Source of the DNA: Branchiostoma floridae | Lineage: Eukaryota; Chordata; Leptocardii; Amphioxiformes; Branchiostomatidae | NCBI RefSeq assembly: GCF_000003815.2 | Contig: NC_049980.1 | Location: 22,831,249-22,895,248 of the forward strand | Direction of reading: 5' to 3' | DNA length: 64,000 bases | Made by a program: the position numbers and the translations under genes | Notes under the pieces: model-generated | Seen by the model: only the letters and a program-made list of their open reading frames with translations | Database searches by the model: none | Told to the model about the DNA's origin: nothing | Shown here: positions 1 through 11,370 of the stretch, piece by piece | How the letters are laid out: every line of letters begins with the position of its first letter | Numbering within the stretch: the first letter of the stretch is position 1

Positions 1-3000
1 GTGGTAACTGGCGATGGGACACAGCAGGGATGATAAAGATAACGTTAGATAAAGTCAAAATCCAGACAACCCACGCTTTTCTCGGCGATCTCGTTACGGC
101 AGGACTAACGGGGTTAGCGGAATCTCAGGAAGTTTTTGATGTACGTAAGGAAGATCGCAGGTAACCAGGACAAGATGTCCAGATGTAAGGCAATTTGTTC
201 CTCTAGCTCATTCAGCTGATGTCTCACAGAAATGAGGACATAAAACAAAATGCTGTCAACATTTCATTACGCGTCTGAGTTTTTGATGATATGCTGGCTT
301 GAATTCCTTTCGTCAGATGTGAGTTTTTCCAAAGAAATGCCCGGTGCTTCACGGGAACGGAAGTTTACGAAACATTACGGTTTTATCTTTCTACATCTGA
401 ATTGGGAATTATCGAAGAACCCATGTTCACTTGGACAATGTCGGATATCAAAGGCTTTGAATTGGGTACAACAAAACTGGCAAAAAGTAGAAATATCGAC
501 ACTTTTGTTTGAACTTTGAGGTAATAAAGAAGGCCCCAAAAGAACGAACCTCTATACACTTCCCCTTGCTGTGTTTTATATAAACCTGATTTAGATTGCC
601 CTCCATTACCCGGTCAGCAGGGTCCGCGGAGGGGTAGCCGCTCCTCAAGGTCACAGGCCTTCCTGAAGGTCACGCCAGACGTCTTTGATGCTCGGCTTTG
701 TTTTGGTACGTCCCACTGTGTCTGGGATTTCTGATGGAGGGTGAACAAATGGGATGGACAACATCTGTAGGTCTTACGTATCTTGTGCCAAACAGAACAG
801 ACAGAAGAAATGACCCGTTGTGGTATGTTGTTCCCATCGCAGTTTCTATCGCTCTCTTTTCCAAGTTCTCCTCTTACATTGTAATGGCAATCGAATCGCA
901 ATGCTGCAGATTACAACATGTACATTAGGTGATGAATGGGCTAGTAAATACTTCTTAATACCCTGGAAAGCCAGAGAGTAGCGCAGCGGCTACGGGCTTT
1001 TCCCGGGCGGCGTAACTCCCTTGTCCGGCTAATTCGATTTACGGAGCATCTTGCTTGGGGGGTGGAACAGAAGTGTGCGGTCTCTAAGTCATTTGTAAGT
1101 CAATTTTTGGCTAGGTTCTCACCAAGTGAATATAGGATACCAAATGTTGCTCAAGAGGTGTTCTCTCGACCTGTCAATCTCGTTGACCCCAGTGTGCTTC
1201 TACAACCTGTATCTAATATTGGTGGTCGGTAGGTGGCGCAGTTGTTCCTTTACTCCTCTGATTGAAAGGACAGACTTTGAGTGCGCTAAAAAATTCACCA
1301 CTCTTGTCGATAAGAGTTGGTTGTACGCATGCGTTGATCAGTTTGTAATGCACAGTGTGTACTTGTAGATTCCTACAGTAGTGTAGGACAGTAGTGTAGG
1401 GCATAAAATGTATGCGGCGCCATATCACCATGGCCCTTTGCCAGCTTTGCAACGCATTTTACAGAATACAGATACTAGTACACTCCCAACCACAACCGAT
1501 GGAGAGCGGCACCATGTGCTATAGTTCGTGTCGCCACCTCTCCCATCATCATCTAGGTGCACGTTGGCTGTGCTGAAACTAATCTGTTCCTAACACAGCA
1601 GTGAAAAACGTATACAAGCATCCAAGAACATACTTAAATTTAGTACATTGATTGTAGTTACGGTGTTACGCCATATGGCTCTTTACCAGTTGTGCGATAC
1701 AGTTGCTCAGACTACTCTCCGTAAACGTTGCAGACTTCAGCGGACAGTTCAGTCCTAGGTGACTGCTGTTGAGATGTACTGCCTGCAAAAGTGTACTTCA
1801 TCTCCGGACACAACCTCGAGAGCGAGACTTTGTCCTCTTTATTTGTGTCATCGAATCTCCCATCATCACCTGCGGTTACTTTTGCAGTTTATTTTGGTGC
1901 CCGCCGGGAGGCGTCTTAGTCTGCCGCTAACAGCCTTCCCGCGCCGCAGACAGAAATGTTGATCCCTAACTAAAACAGGTCATTAGAGGGAAGGGTCAAT
2001 GGAAGTGCAAGTGCGTAGTTTTGGGACCATTTGCCTGATTTTTTTTAAAAATCTACCCTGTCGCTTTTTTTTTCAAATTCAAGTGTTAAAAAAGCGGGAA
2101 GAACTTATACTTTTAAAAAGTGAATGAAAGAGCTAGCAAAACAATTAAACCCAATTTGACAGAGCTAGCAAAACAAGCCCAATTTGATAATACTTTATGG
2201 TCGGTAATGCTACTTATCGAAATGAAGAGAGAGTGTTCCTTCTTGTTATATCAGTAGCCGGCATACATACATGTGCTGTATTGTAGGATTTGCAAGATTT
2301 CAGTTACAAGAAGTGAGTTTTGCGTTTCGTTGGACGTCTAGGCGTTAAGCCCCCTGTCATCAGGTGGTTGATTTGCCTGGCCCGGAGATCGCCGTGGTCT
2401 GGTGCTCACATGGCGGCCGCCTCAGCGGTTTCCGCCGCTGAAATATCCCCGCGTTCTGCCGCGATCCGCTGCCCGAGCAGGCGATGATAGGATAAGACTA
2501 ACGTTGTGCTTTATTTGCTATATAGCGAGGTTTACTGACGTTACAATCATATTTCTAACCCTGCCACTAGAACAATGCGGTAATATGAATAACAAATTTT
2601 ATTGCAAGAACAGATTGAAAGGTGATTGTCACAGCACGTTGTATCGGCCACATTTCAAGACATGTGATGACTCAGGCACAAAGGAAAATATTTAAGTATA
2701 GCAGGTGTATTTCGTATGAGTCAGTGTGCATCTTCAAGCAAAAGAACGTTGTATTGGTCATGATATTCTTCACTGTGTAACAAATTTACAGAAACTAGAG
2801 TTAGGAAATGGTTTTGACAAACTATAAGACCAAAGGCTTTTGAGACGTGTACCACTTGTACTATGCACCGAGGTCATGTCAAATATGGTGCTCTTTGAAA
2901 AATGAGCCCGTCAGCCCTTTGATAAATGGGTAATATTCGTGCCGATAGTCAAACCTTGCAGCTCACATCAGAAACACATTTGTCACCTAACAAGTTCAGA

Positions 3001-3852
3001 ACCATGCCAAGTGTTGCCTTGGAAAGTAGAACCCAGCTGCCGGTTACGATTGTGGCATTTTCAGATGTAACTTACTGCCGTTTCATTCTGACATTGACAG
3101 AAACTGCAGGAACGTAAAGGAAAACACACCTAATCCTTCATTGTCAACCTGTCGTCATTTCTGTCGGATTAACATACATATCAACTCAACAAAGCGAGAC
3201 CATGTCCAAAACTAACACTCCGTTTTGCAAAATGTCCGTCAGAGCCCTCTGTAGTATGATAAGTATGTTGTTAGGAATCTTATCTTCACTGTTAGCTGAT
3301 AATGAACGAAAAGGTAAATGACAAAAATATTGATTGATTTTCGTGGGTATTGTTCAACGCCTTGCAGTACGTACTACTTTGCGCTTTTGGGCGAAAAAGG
3401 TGTAAATTGACAATTACGTACCTACCCCCCTGAAAAAACCCCACCCCATCCCACGTACCAGTATGTTCAGTGTTCATAGGAAGTTGGATTCGTGTGTCTC
3501 CGTTTATCTCATTATCTTAAGATAAACCACGAACATGACGCAGGACCACCCCTCACCCCCTCACCCTGAAGGTGTCAGTGCCCGTCATCCCCCCATGGCC
3601 ACCGCCCGTCTGTGTGAGACAAACCCAGCCTGGGGTTTCCCAGAGTTGTGGACCGGGTGTTTGGCATCACCACAGGAATGCTATTTCTAAACTTCTGGAA
3701 TGTCAAAACGTTCATAGTAAACGGGCCTGACGGTTTGAGGGAAAGCATGCGTATGACGTTTGTACAAGGTAAAACGCTTTGTGTGATTCCACCACAATTC
3801 TTATAGGCCATCACATTCGCCATAAAGCAGTTACAACATCGTTAAAACATCC
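1..3852. other. Intergenic, no gene seen
   Basis: Only short open frames without domain signals. A stretch at about 970-1010 (GAGTAGCGCAGCGGCTACGG) faintly recalls a SINE A box, but no B box follows. Confidence 0.5.
2129..2187. repeat. Short tandem duplication (~30 bp, two copies)
   Basis: AGAGCTAGCAAAACAA followed by CCCAATTTGA occurs twice in a row, the first copy with four or five extra bases. Confidence 0.8.
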
Positions 3853-4052
3853 TTGTCTTTCGTCTATGCCACGCACCAGAGAGCAGTTTTTATATCCTAT
3901 GAATTGATATGCAAAAGAGATCTAGTAGGAGCAGGTCCATCCTTACTATGAATCAATATGCAAAAAGGGGAAGAAGACAAAATGTATAGTCAGGATAGGA
4001 TATAAAAACTGATCTCCAACAAGATCTCCCCATTGTCACTGACGAAAGACAA
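3853..4052. mobile_element. Fold-back (MITE-like) element
   Basis: The outer arms are TTGTCTTTCGTC (3853-3864) and GACGAAAGACAA (4041-4052). The inner arms are CAGTTTTTATATCCTAT (3884-3900) and its complement (3995-4011). Between them the motif ATGAATTGATATGCAAAA is repeated directly as ATGAATCAATATGCAAAA. Confidence 0.7.
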
Positions 4053-4356
4053 ACGTCTGACCGTTTCTAAAATCATATCTAGTTGCTTGGGTAACTCCTT
4101 TTTTGCGTATCTTATTACCTGGACGTCTAACCTTCATCGACGCATCACTTACATTCAAAAGTACCCCTCAAAAACCCACTCAGTGCATGTCATAATTCCA
4201 CATGTTCACGTTTGATACAAGTCAGATGCAGACCAGGCCAGATCTCTCTTCTTTCAATTGTCAATCCATTCCTTCGTTCACTTTTTCATCAATTATTTAT
4301 TTGTTCTAACCACTCCCTTGACACCTGATGAGGACCCAAAATGCTCTCCAATATTT

Positions 4357-6172
4357 ATATTTCAGCCATACCATATATGGTATGGTGAAATATATTGTAT
4401 TCGTAATGTTTCTTTCTTTCTTTCTTTCTTTCTCCTGTCAAATCTTCAAAGCGATTCATCTCCGTCGTTCCGTGACCGAATGACCTGAAATTTGTCACAA
4501 GGGTAGAGTGGGTCAATACCAAGGTGCTGTTTTCTCATTTTTTTCATATCTGCCTCTAAAATGATTTTATTGAAGTTTAAAGGTCATGTTTTGACCAAAA
4601 CGGTATATTGTGGCCCACTGTTCCCTTGAATTACAATGGAATGACCTTAAATTTGGTGTAGATAGGCATTAGATAGTTGGTAAAATGATTCAAGTAAAAT
4701 TTTTGGCATAAAACAATTTCGAATTATTAATTTCTGCACTTTTCTGAGGGGAAATTGGTTTCCTTTCGGTCTTCTCCCGTGAACTCCAGTGACCCCAGAG
4801 CCCACACGTGCCAGGTGCCAGCGGTCTGGGGAGAGCGAGAGTTAATTACTTTATGGACGCCAGCCAATCAGCGACGAGAAAGGCGAATGCTAGTTAATAT
4901 TCATAAGCGGGGCCTTGCAATCCAGTATATACACAAACAGATGCATATTACAGCACAGTGGCCATGCGGTACCCTGTGCCCGGTTTGAAATTGTAGTTTG
5001 CGAGGATTTGGAGTTCAGACAGGGTCATTTGAGCGGTAGCGGACGGTACGCGTGCATTGAACGTTAGTGTCGATGACTTTACCAACATTCCGCATGGCAC
5101 TATCAATCATTTTCGGCAGATTTGGACAGGGAAAATTGGACAGTTTGCGTTTAGTTTTGATACGTAAGTTTGACAGTGGCGAGAATGCATGTATTTTTTC
5201 CCGAATAAATGTAGGTACTTCTAGTGTTGTTGTTGTTCTTTTTTGACGTAAACTTTGTACATTCAAATTGTAAGTAACTTTAAACTGCCAGAGTTTGAGC
5301 ACTCTCAGTACCAGAGTATCACCACTGACCTCCGAAAAGAAACCCCCGAACAAGGTAGAAACACCTATCCTCCGGGTCTCGCACGCTACGAGCAGGAAAT
5401 TATAACACTCAGACAAGATTACGTCCGATGGCTCAGCGGATTGCATACAAAGTTAAACAATTTAACAGTGGTATGCAGGGGCATATACTTAACAAAGAAT
5501 TCGAAGGAAAATGAAATATATAGATAAAGCCAAATCAAATTAACTTGTTGGTCCTGGGATTTTTCAGAAAAGAAATGTAGCGACAGAGTGGTAAAATTCT
5601 TGTAAAAATTCGAGACGTCTCCGTTTATGTAGTGGCTCATACAAAACAATTAGAAGATTGAAGTTTTTAGCTTGGAAAAAAAAACACTCCTACTACACAG
5701 TACCTGCACCTGCTTGACAATTATTAAAATGTATGCCCTACTTGCTTAAAAAAAGTTCACTGCAATAATAAATGTACCCACATCACAAGGAGATTATTAC
5801 GGTACTTAGACCTAGTTATCGAAGTGGAAATTGTTGAATGGCGTCATGTAATTTCATGATGAAAATCTTCTTAATGGAAGATGCGTTTTTTTTCACTCTC
5901 GGAAAAATAGGAGCTGCCGCAATTCTAAAAACCAATCAGTTATGCATAGGCGCTCCTGTGGAAGATTATATTCTTCCATATGTGCCCGGGGCATATTGGG
6001 CAAGCTCTGTTTTGACCTGGAATCAGTCCACAATATTAGTTCTCTTTTGGGGATAACTTACAGTTAAAATATTGCATTTTTGCGCAGGGGTGACTTGGAA
6101 CAGTCCAATGTTGCGTGGGAATGGGTATGGCTGAAATATGCTGTATTTGCACCCAAGCAAATGTCGGCCTTT
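4357..6172. mobile_element. 1.8-kb interspersed repeat, copy A
   Basis: It is near-identical, apart from small indels, to 44251-46063 and in the same orientation. The left end is ATATTTCAGCCATACC (4357-4372), followed by a palindrome centred on CATATATG and a (CTTT)n tract. The inverse of the 16-mer occurs at 6124-6139, 33 bp inside the right end, so the element has subterminal/terminal inverted repeats. The interior contains a CCAAT box (CCAATCAG) and a TATA-like CAGTATATAC about 70 bp apart (4863-4935). No transposase was seen, so this is likely a non-autonomous DNA element or a duplicated unit. Confidence 0.75.
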
Positions 6173-6253
6173 ATAGTATATTTTCTTTCCGTTCTTCCGT
6201 TCTCTGATGATAATGACGATACAGGCTATGTAGTTGCACGCACATTTTTCCTG

Positions 6254-6490
6254 ATTCCCTCTTTCTGAAATGGACCAGTCCTCGACCTCCCGTGGCGGCT
6301 GAGTTCCAACTCGGTTGTTTTGATCTAGTTTCTGTCGTCGCTCGTACGCTTGTTGTGCCTCCCGCAGCACGCCGAGCTTGGCCCGTACGAACCCGAGCCG
6401 TGCGCCGCTCTCATGGGGAGTATCGCCGCGTGACTGTCGGCCCCGGGAACAGGAAGTCCCGGTGGTGCTGACAGCTCGCTGCCGCCCCAT
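6254..6490 (-). CDS. Candidate exon of an unknown gene
   Basis: On the - strand from ATG 6490, about 80 codons are GC-rich and look protein-like: Arg/Ser/Gly-rich at first, then ARLGFVRAKLGVLREAQQAY, which could form an amphipathic helix, then RRQKLDQNNRVG and PPREVEDWSISER. The frame continues into low-complexity sequence and into the 1.8-kb repeat, so the exon must end near 6254 if real. No convincing donor was found and I recognise no family. It could instead be a CpG-rich patch. Confidence 0.25.
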
Positions 6491-9400
6491 CAGGCAGGTT
6501 GGACCGGCAAGGCTGACAGGGCCGTCACGGCCGTCTGAAACACGAGTCTGTGCGAGGAAAGGTTGGGTTGGGCTGCTGATCGACCGGCTATGGCAATCCG
6601 GCTTCTATGACCTTCTATTCGTTATGACCCTGGCCACAAACGTCCTATGATCGTCGTGCGATGGCAAACTAAGGGCATTTTTCATATTCCATAGATGTAT
6701 CCTGCAAAATTCAATTTCCCTGTTACGGTACACACTGCCTTACATCCTTGCTATTCTACAGCATGGAAGTTGTACGTAGAGCTACGACGAAAGTTACTGA
6801 AAATGACGTAATGCTTTTTATCACACAAAAGCTGAAATAAAAGCAAAGAATCTGAATGAGACAGTGGAGCTTCCGTGATAATTGGTATAAGAGTTCATGG
6901 TATTGCGTCATGGAACCCGATGGTGAATTGTTGTAATGCAGTGCACGCCGTACAACACTCTTATCCAGGCCTGCCCGACACCTGAGCAGACGGGACCTTG
7001 TCCCACTTCTGGAGATACACAAACAGTCTGTCAGCGCTGTCCTACATCTATCATAATATACGTGTAACGTACCTAACTCCTTAAGCAACTTCATCGGCCG
7101 CTGGCACCCTGCCTCTTCAGAAACACACATGTAACTGCATCTTCGATGGACACTGGCATCATGCGTCTACAATAGCAAACACATGCGACATCTAATCCTT
7201 GTGACAATTTCTGGATCACACATGTAACGTACCTAATCCTTGTGCCAACTCCAGTCACCGCAGGCCTTCTACGGCGTCAACAGCACATTGATCTGTACTT
7301 GACCCTACAGGTTTCCGCACTCACGGAAACCCTTCAATATAGGATATGTAGTTACAATCACCTACATATTCGCCATATATGCATAGCGAAATGCATTTTA
7401 GACAAGGTCGCTATCAATGTCATGGGATCAAGAAGCATTTTGCATAGGGCGAGGAATTTGGTTGGTAGTCGTTATGGTATCAAGTATGTGTATATCATAG
7501 ATATAGATACTTCATACGAAACGAGACCGTTTTTATTTCCCGTCTGTGTGTATATATACATTCCGCATTAACTGATTCCTGCTTACCTTGACCTTGAGTC
7601 TGACGGAAATGATCGAACAAGTGTCACTCAGTCTGTGTAAGTCCATGTTCATGTATATTTCCAGAATGTCATCTGGCCAGCGAGCTGAGCGGCTCGTCAG
7701 GGCCCAGGTCAGGTCGTGTTTGTTGCTTCTCGCTGTAGGAACGTTTATTTTCGTAAACTGAACAGAAACAAGATGAGTTGTCAGTCGGCGGGGATTAGAA
7801 ATGAACGAGAGAAACATAGCCTCAGATACAGACAAAATGTGATGCAGGAACTTTCTAAACGTCACCAGGTTGCAGCACTGTCTTGGGACAGTTCAGAAGC
7901 GGTGCCAACGTTAATGTATATACTGTACTAAGTTCTGGTTAATCACAATAATTGATAAGTTAAGATTATCCCTCTTCATGGCTTTCTCTGTCACCTTTTG
8001 TGATATGTCCCTTTTTGTACGTTTGACCTGCTGCATCGACAAGTGTTTTGTCAATTAGCTATGTGGATAAAACATAGCTATAGTAAATTTAGATAGTTTG
8101 ATCAGCGTGTCAGCTGTAAATTCCGGTAGCGAAGTTTGGCGTGGCCTAACTCTCGACATTCCGCTAGTCTCGCGAGATTCCGGCTGGAGGAAAGCGGGAT
8201 TTACGCCGGGACTTGGACAAGCCGTCAGCTCTTTTTATCAGTTAGGTTCAATAGTTCACTTTCAGTTTTCAAAGCTCTGTGATGTGATGTTCTGTGATGG
8301 TCAATTCTTACTCACTATTCAAAAGGCTGACACAGGTGGTTGAGATGTTAACCTATGATCTCCAAGATGTGTATGGATTTGTCCCAGTCCCAGTATTCTA
8401 CGTCTGTGGCAACATTTTCTGGTATCCCACCTTCTTATCCCTTTGCCCACTGTTTCAAGGGATCCTTACATCTGCTTGGATGTTAGCCATTAAGGCCCAG
8501 AATAATGTCTATAGCTGGCGTTGTTGGTTTCTGACACTGTCGCACATTCTCTTTCGTCTGGTTAAAAAAAAACAACAACAACGTGATAGTATCTGATATA
8601 GCAAGGGAGGTTCTAACTACCCCCTTTCCGTTACCAATATTTCTACACGTCGTCCCAACGCTACAGGAATGTTGTACTTAGTGTTTAAACGCCTTTACCT
8701 CGGACACGTACTGATTTAGGTAATCACCTTCAAATCCGGTGACATATCTTCCTGACATAATCTCGGAAACACCATCGTCTTGAGTAATATAACAGCAACA
8801 GCTGCACGAGTCATGCTAGGAACATACTGGCTATCATTGAGCTGAGGCATATAGACAGACTAAAGTACCAGAGAAAGGCTTCAGTTTCTTTCCTTGACTG
8901 TCAATGATGTGTCGGTCTTCTTTGTGATTTCCCTTGATTCGTTGGTTCCCTATGATAAGCTTAATTGTACCAATTTTACAGAATCAAGCTTGTGTCACCC
9001 CTCACAGTTAGTGTCTCCATGATACTGATAAGTTTAGTCTTGATCACAGGACATGTTCACCAGACCTAACCATTGAAGGCATGGTTACCTGTCTTGACGA
9101 AGGCCATGATGTCATTGTGGCCTACCTTTATTACCAACTCTGACTGAATTCTTCATCGTTTTTATGTGGCCATCACCATTGTTTATGAGACTAGAAAAGT
9201 GAATGGTCTTTATGATATCCACTACACTGGCCAGCGATAGAGGGAAAAACTCCCTACGCACTTGTCTTGTCCCACGTTGTTTAGGAGCTTACAGTGTGTT
9301 CATTCCAGGAGGATTTGTAGCTGCTCCGGTGATCACACGGCGTTTATCACGCCTTTAAGTCTTCTATCTCTTCAATAAACAACTAGATAATGCGCTCAGG

Positions 9401-10005
9401 TCCCAACCCAAATACTTCTGTAAGCAGTGGGCGGGGAAAGTCCGGGGAAGTGCACCAACATCACGTGCCCTTTTGGCACGCTATAAGGAACAAACATAAA
9501 TATGGCAAACATCAAAACTATCAAAATAAGTTTTGAAAGTATGTGTTAATTAGTTATGAGGGGTTTCTTTTATCTCCATTAATTCTTCAGAATGATTTTC
9601 CTGATGGATTCCATTCCCCGTCTTACTTTGCGTAAACAAACGATTTCACTTGAAGTACTCCATAATTAAAATCCACTTGTTTATGTGTCCAAATCTATAG
9701 ACTAACACAAGTAAAACATTTAAGTACGAGAGGGGCGGGGAGCTACATACTCGCCATTCTTTACCCTGCTTAGCCTACTCGTAGTAAATCAGCGAAACAG
9801 CGGAGCATTCCGAAGTTAGCTTGTACATGTACTACTATGGTGGTGAGCGAGGACCTCACGTTCATGTAAGATGTTTCCCCTTTGAAGATAGCCGAAAGGT
9901 AGGAAGGAAAGGTCGTATAAAGGGCAGTCATGTTAGTGTCACATATAATGTTTGATGTACATGTGTTACTCAGCTGATATAAGCCATTTCATAGAGATCA
10001 GAACA

Positions 10006-10179
10006 CATGTGCGGCGACAGGAATTCTAGGTAATATGTCAAAAGTAAAGACCCACAAAAAGAAAACAAAACCCGTCTGGACGTTGTTATGCAATCGAAAC
10101 AATGGTAGAGACAAGGACTGTTTCCTTTTTCGGGCCTTTACCTTTGACATATTACCAAGCATTCCTGTAGCCGCACATG
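10006..10179. mobile_element. Fold-back element with ~50-bp arms
   Basis: The left arm starts CATGTGCGGC and reads through GGTAATATGTCAAAAGTAAAG. The right arm reads CTTTACCTTTGACATATTACC to GCCGCACATG, an imperfect complement. The ~75-bp spacer is A-rich. Short open frames on both strands across it are by-products of the palindrome. Confidence 0.7.
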
Positions 10180-11220
10180 CGATCCCTTTGAAAGGGCTTA
10201 TCAATTTAGAGAGAACCCATCCGTGTTAGCCCAATACTTGTTTTTACAAGCCCACCCAGAGTACACCTGCTAATTTCTATCTCGTTAAGTCATTTAACCC
10301 CGATGATGAAAGGTGCAAAGAAACCGAGAAGAAAGCCGTGAAGAGGACGAAATCCTATTGCTGCTGCCGTGCTACTAAGATTGGAGATAAACAATTTAAT
10401 ACGAAGTTGACACAACAGCTCAGCCCCCCTCCCCACCTGCACACACAAACATCGCAAGAGTCGAGAGATTAACAGATACTCATGGCAGGCACCCACCCAC
10501 GTTCGTTCTCACATGCTTCTTCTATCCCTGTACAAATACCCTTCCGGTCCCCCTTTTCTTAAAATGTTCCATCTCCAACCAAAAATACATAAGCTTTTCC
10601 ACCTTCCACCGTTAACCACCGGAAAACTCCCACCCTTCCACCAACGTAATTAACATTTACGTTACGCTTTACAGGTCGACTGAGGGGATTTAACAGTAAG
10701 TATTTACTGAACTGAGAAGTGAGATTCTTCCTGCTGTAGATGTACGTTGGTTCTTGGAAGTCGTGTCTCTTATTCGTGTCAAAACAGACCATCTCTGGAT
10801 AACCTCACTGTTAAGAGTATTTTCATCACAAGCACTTACACACTTACACAAGGTCTGCAAGATGAAGGGAATTACAGAGGTATAGTAAAAAGGAAAACGT
10901 AGGAAACAAGTGGACTCACAAAAACAACTTACCTAGAGCGCCTGTAATATGGTCTTCGAGTCTTGTCCAGTTTGTGTCCTGATGTTATGTGCATCATGTC
11001 GTTCAGCACCAGAACTGCAGCCAGACCATGGCCGTCTCATTTGCCTTATGTTGTTATGTTGATAACAATTTCCCAAAATTTCTTGAAGACCCAAGATAAA
11101 CTATCTCTTGTGTTTTTTTCTTTTACTGAGAAAGTGTCATTAAGCAGTTTGAATTACCGACCGTTGAAAGCAATTTTGACTACATCAAACAATAATGAGT
11201 GAATGCACCTGAGGGAAATC

Positions 11221-11370
11221 ACTGCGCCATTTTATATCTCTTTCTTTCCTCCTTCCCCCTTTCTCTGTGTTCCTATCTTTATGTCTATCTTTATATTTTC
11301 CTTTCTTCTCTCTATGGTCCTTCCTTCCTACTTTCTTCCTTCCTTCCTTCCTTCTTTCATGTATCTATCA
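11221..11370. repeat. Pyrimidine tract with (CTTC)n/(CTTT)n
   Basis: About 150 bp of almost pure C/T on the + strand, cleanest as CTTCCTTCCTTCCTTCCTTC at 11336-11355. Confidence 0.85.

Noticed and set aside
5015-5446. 143-codon frame on - in repeat copy A (and 145 codons at 45180-45617)
   Set aside because: The two copies' frames do not cover the same interval, and indels between copies shift them, so there is no sign of selection for this strand. The + strand short frame is slightly better supported.
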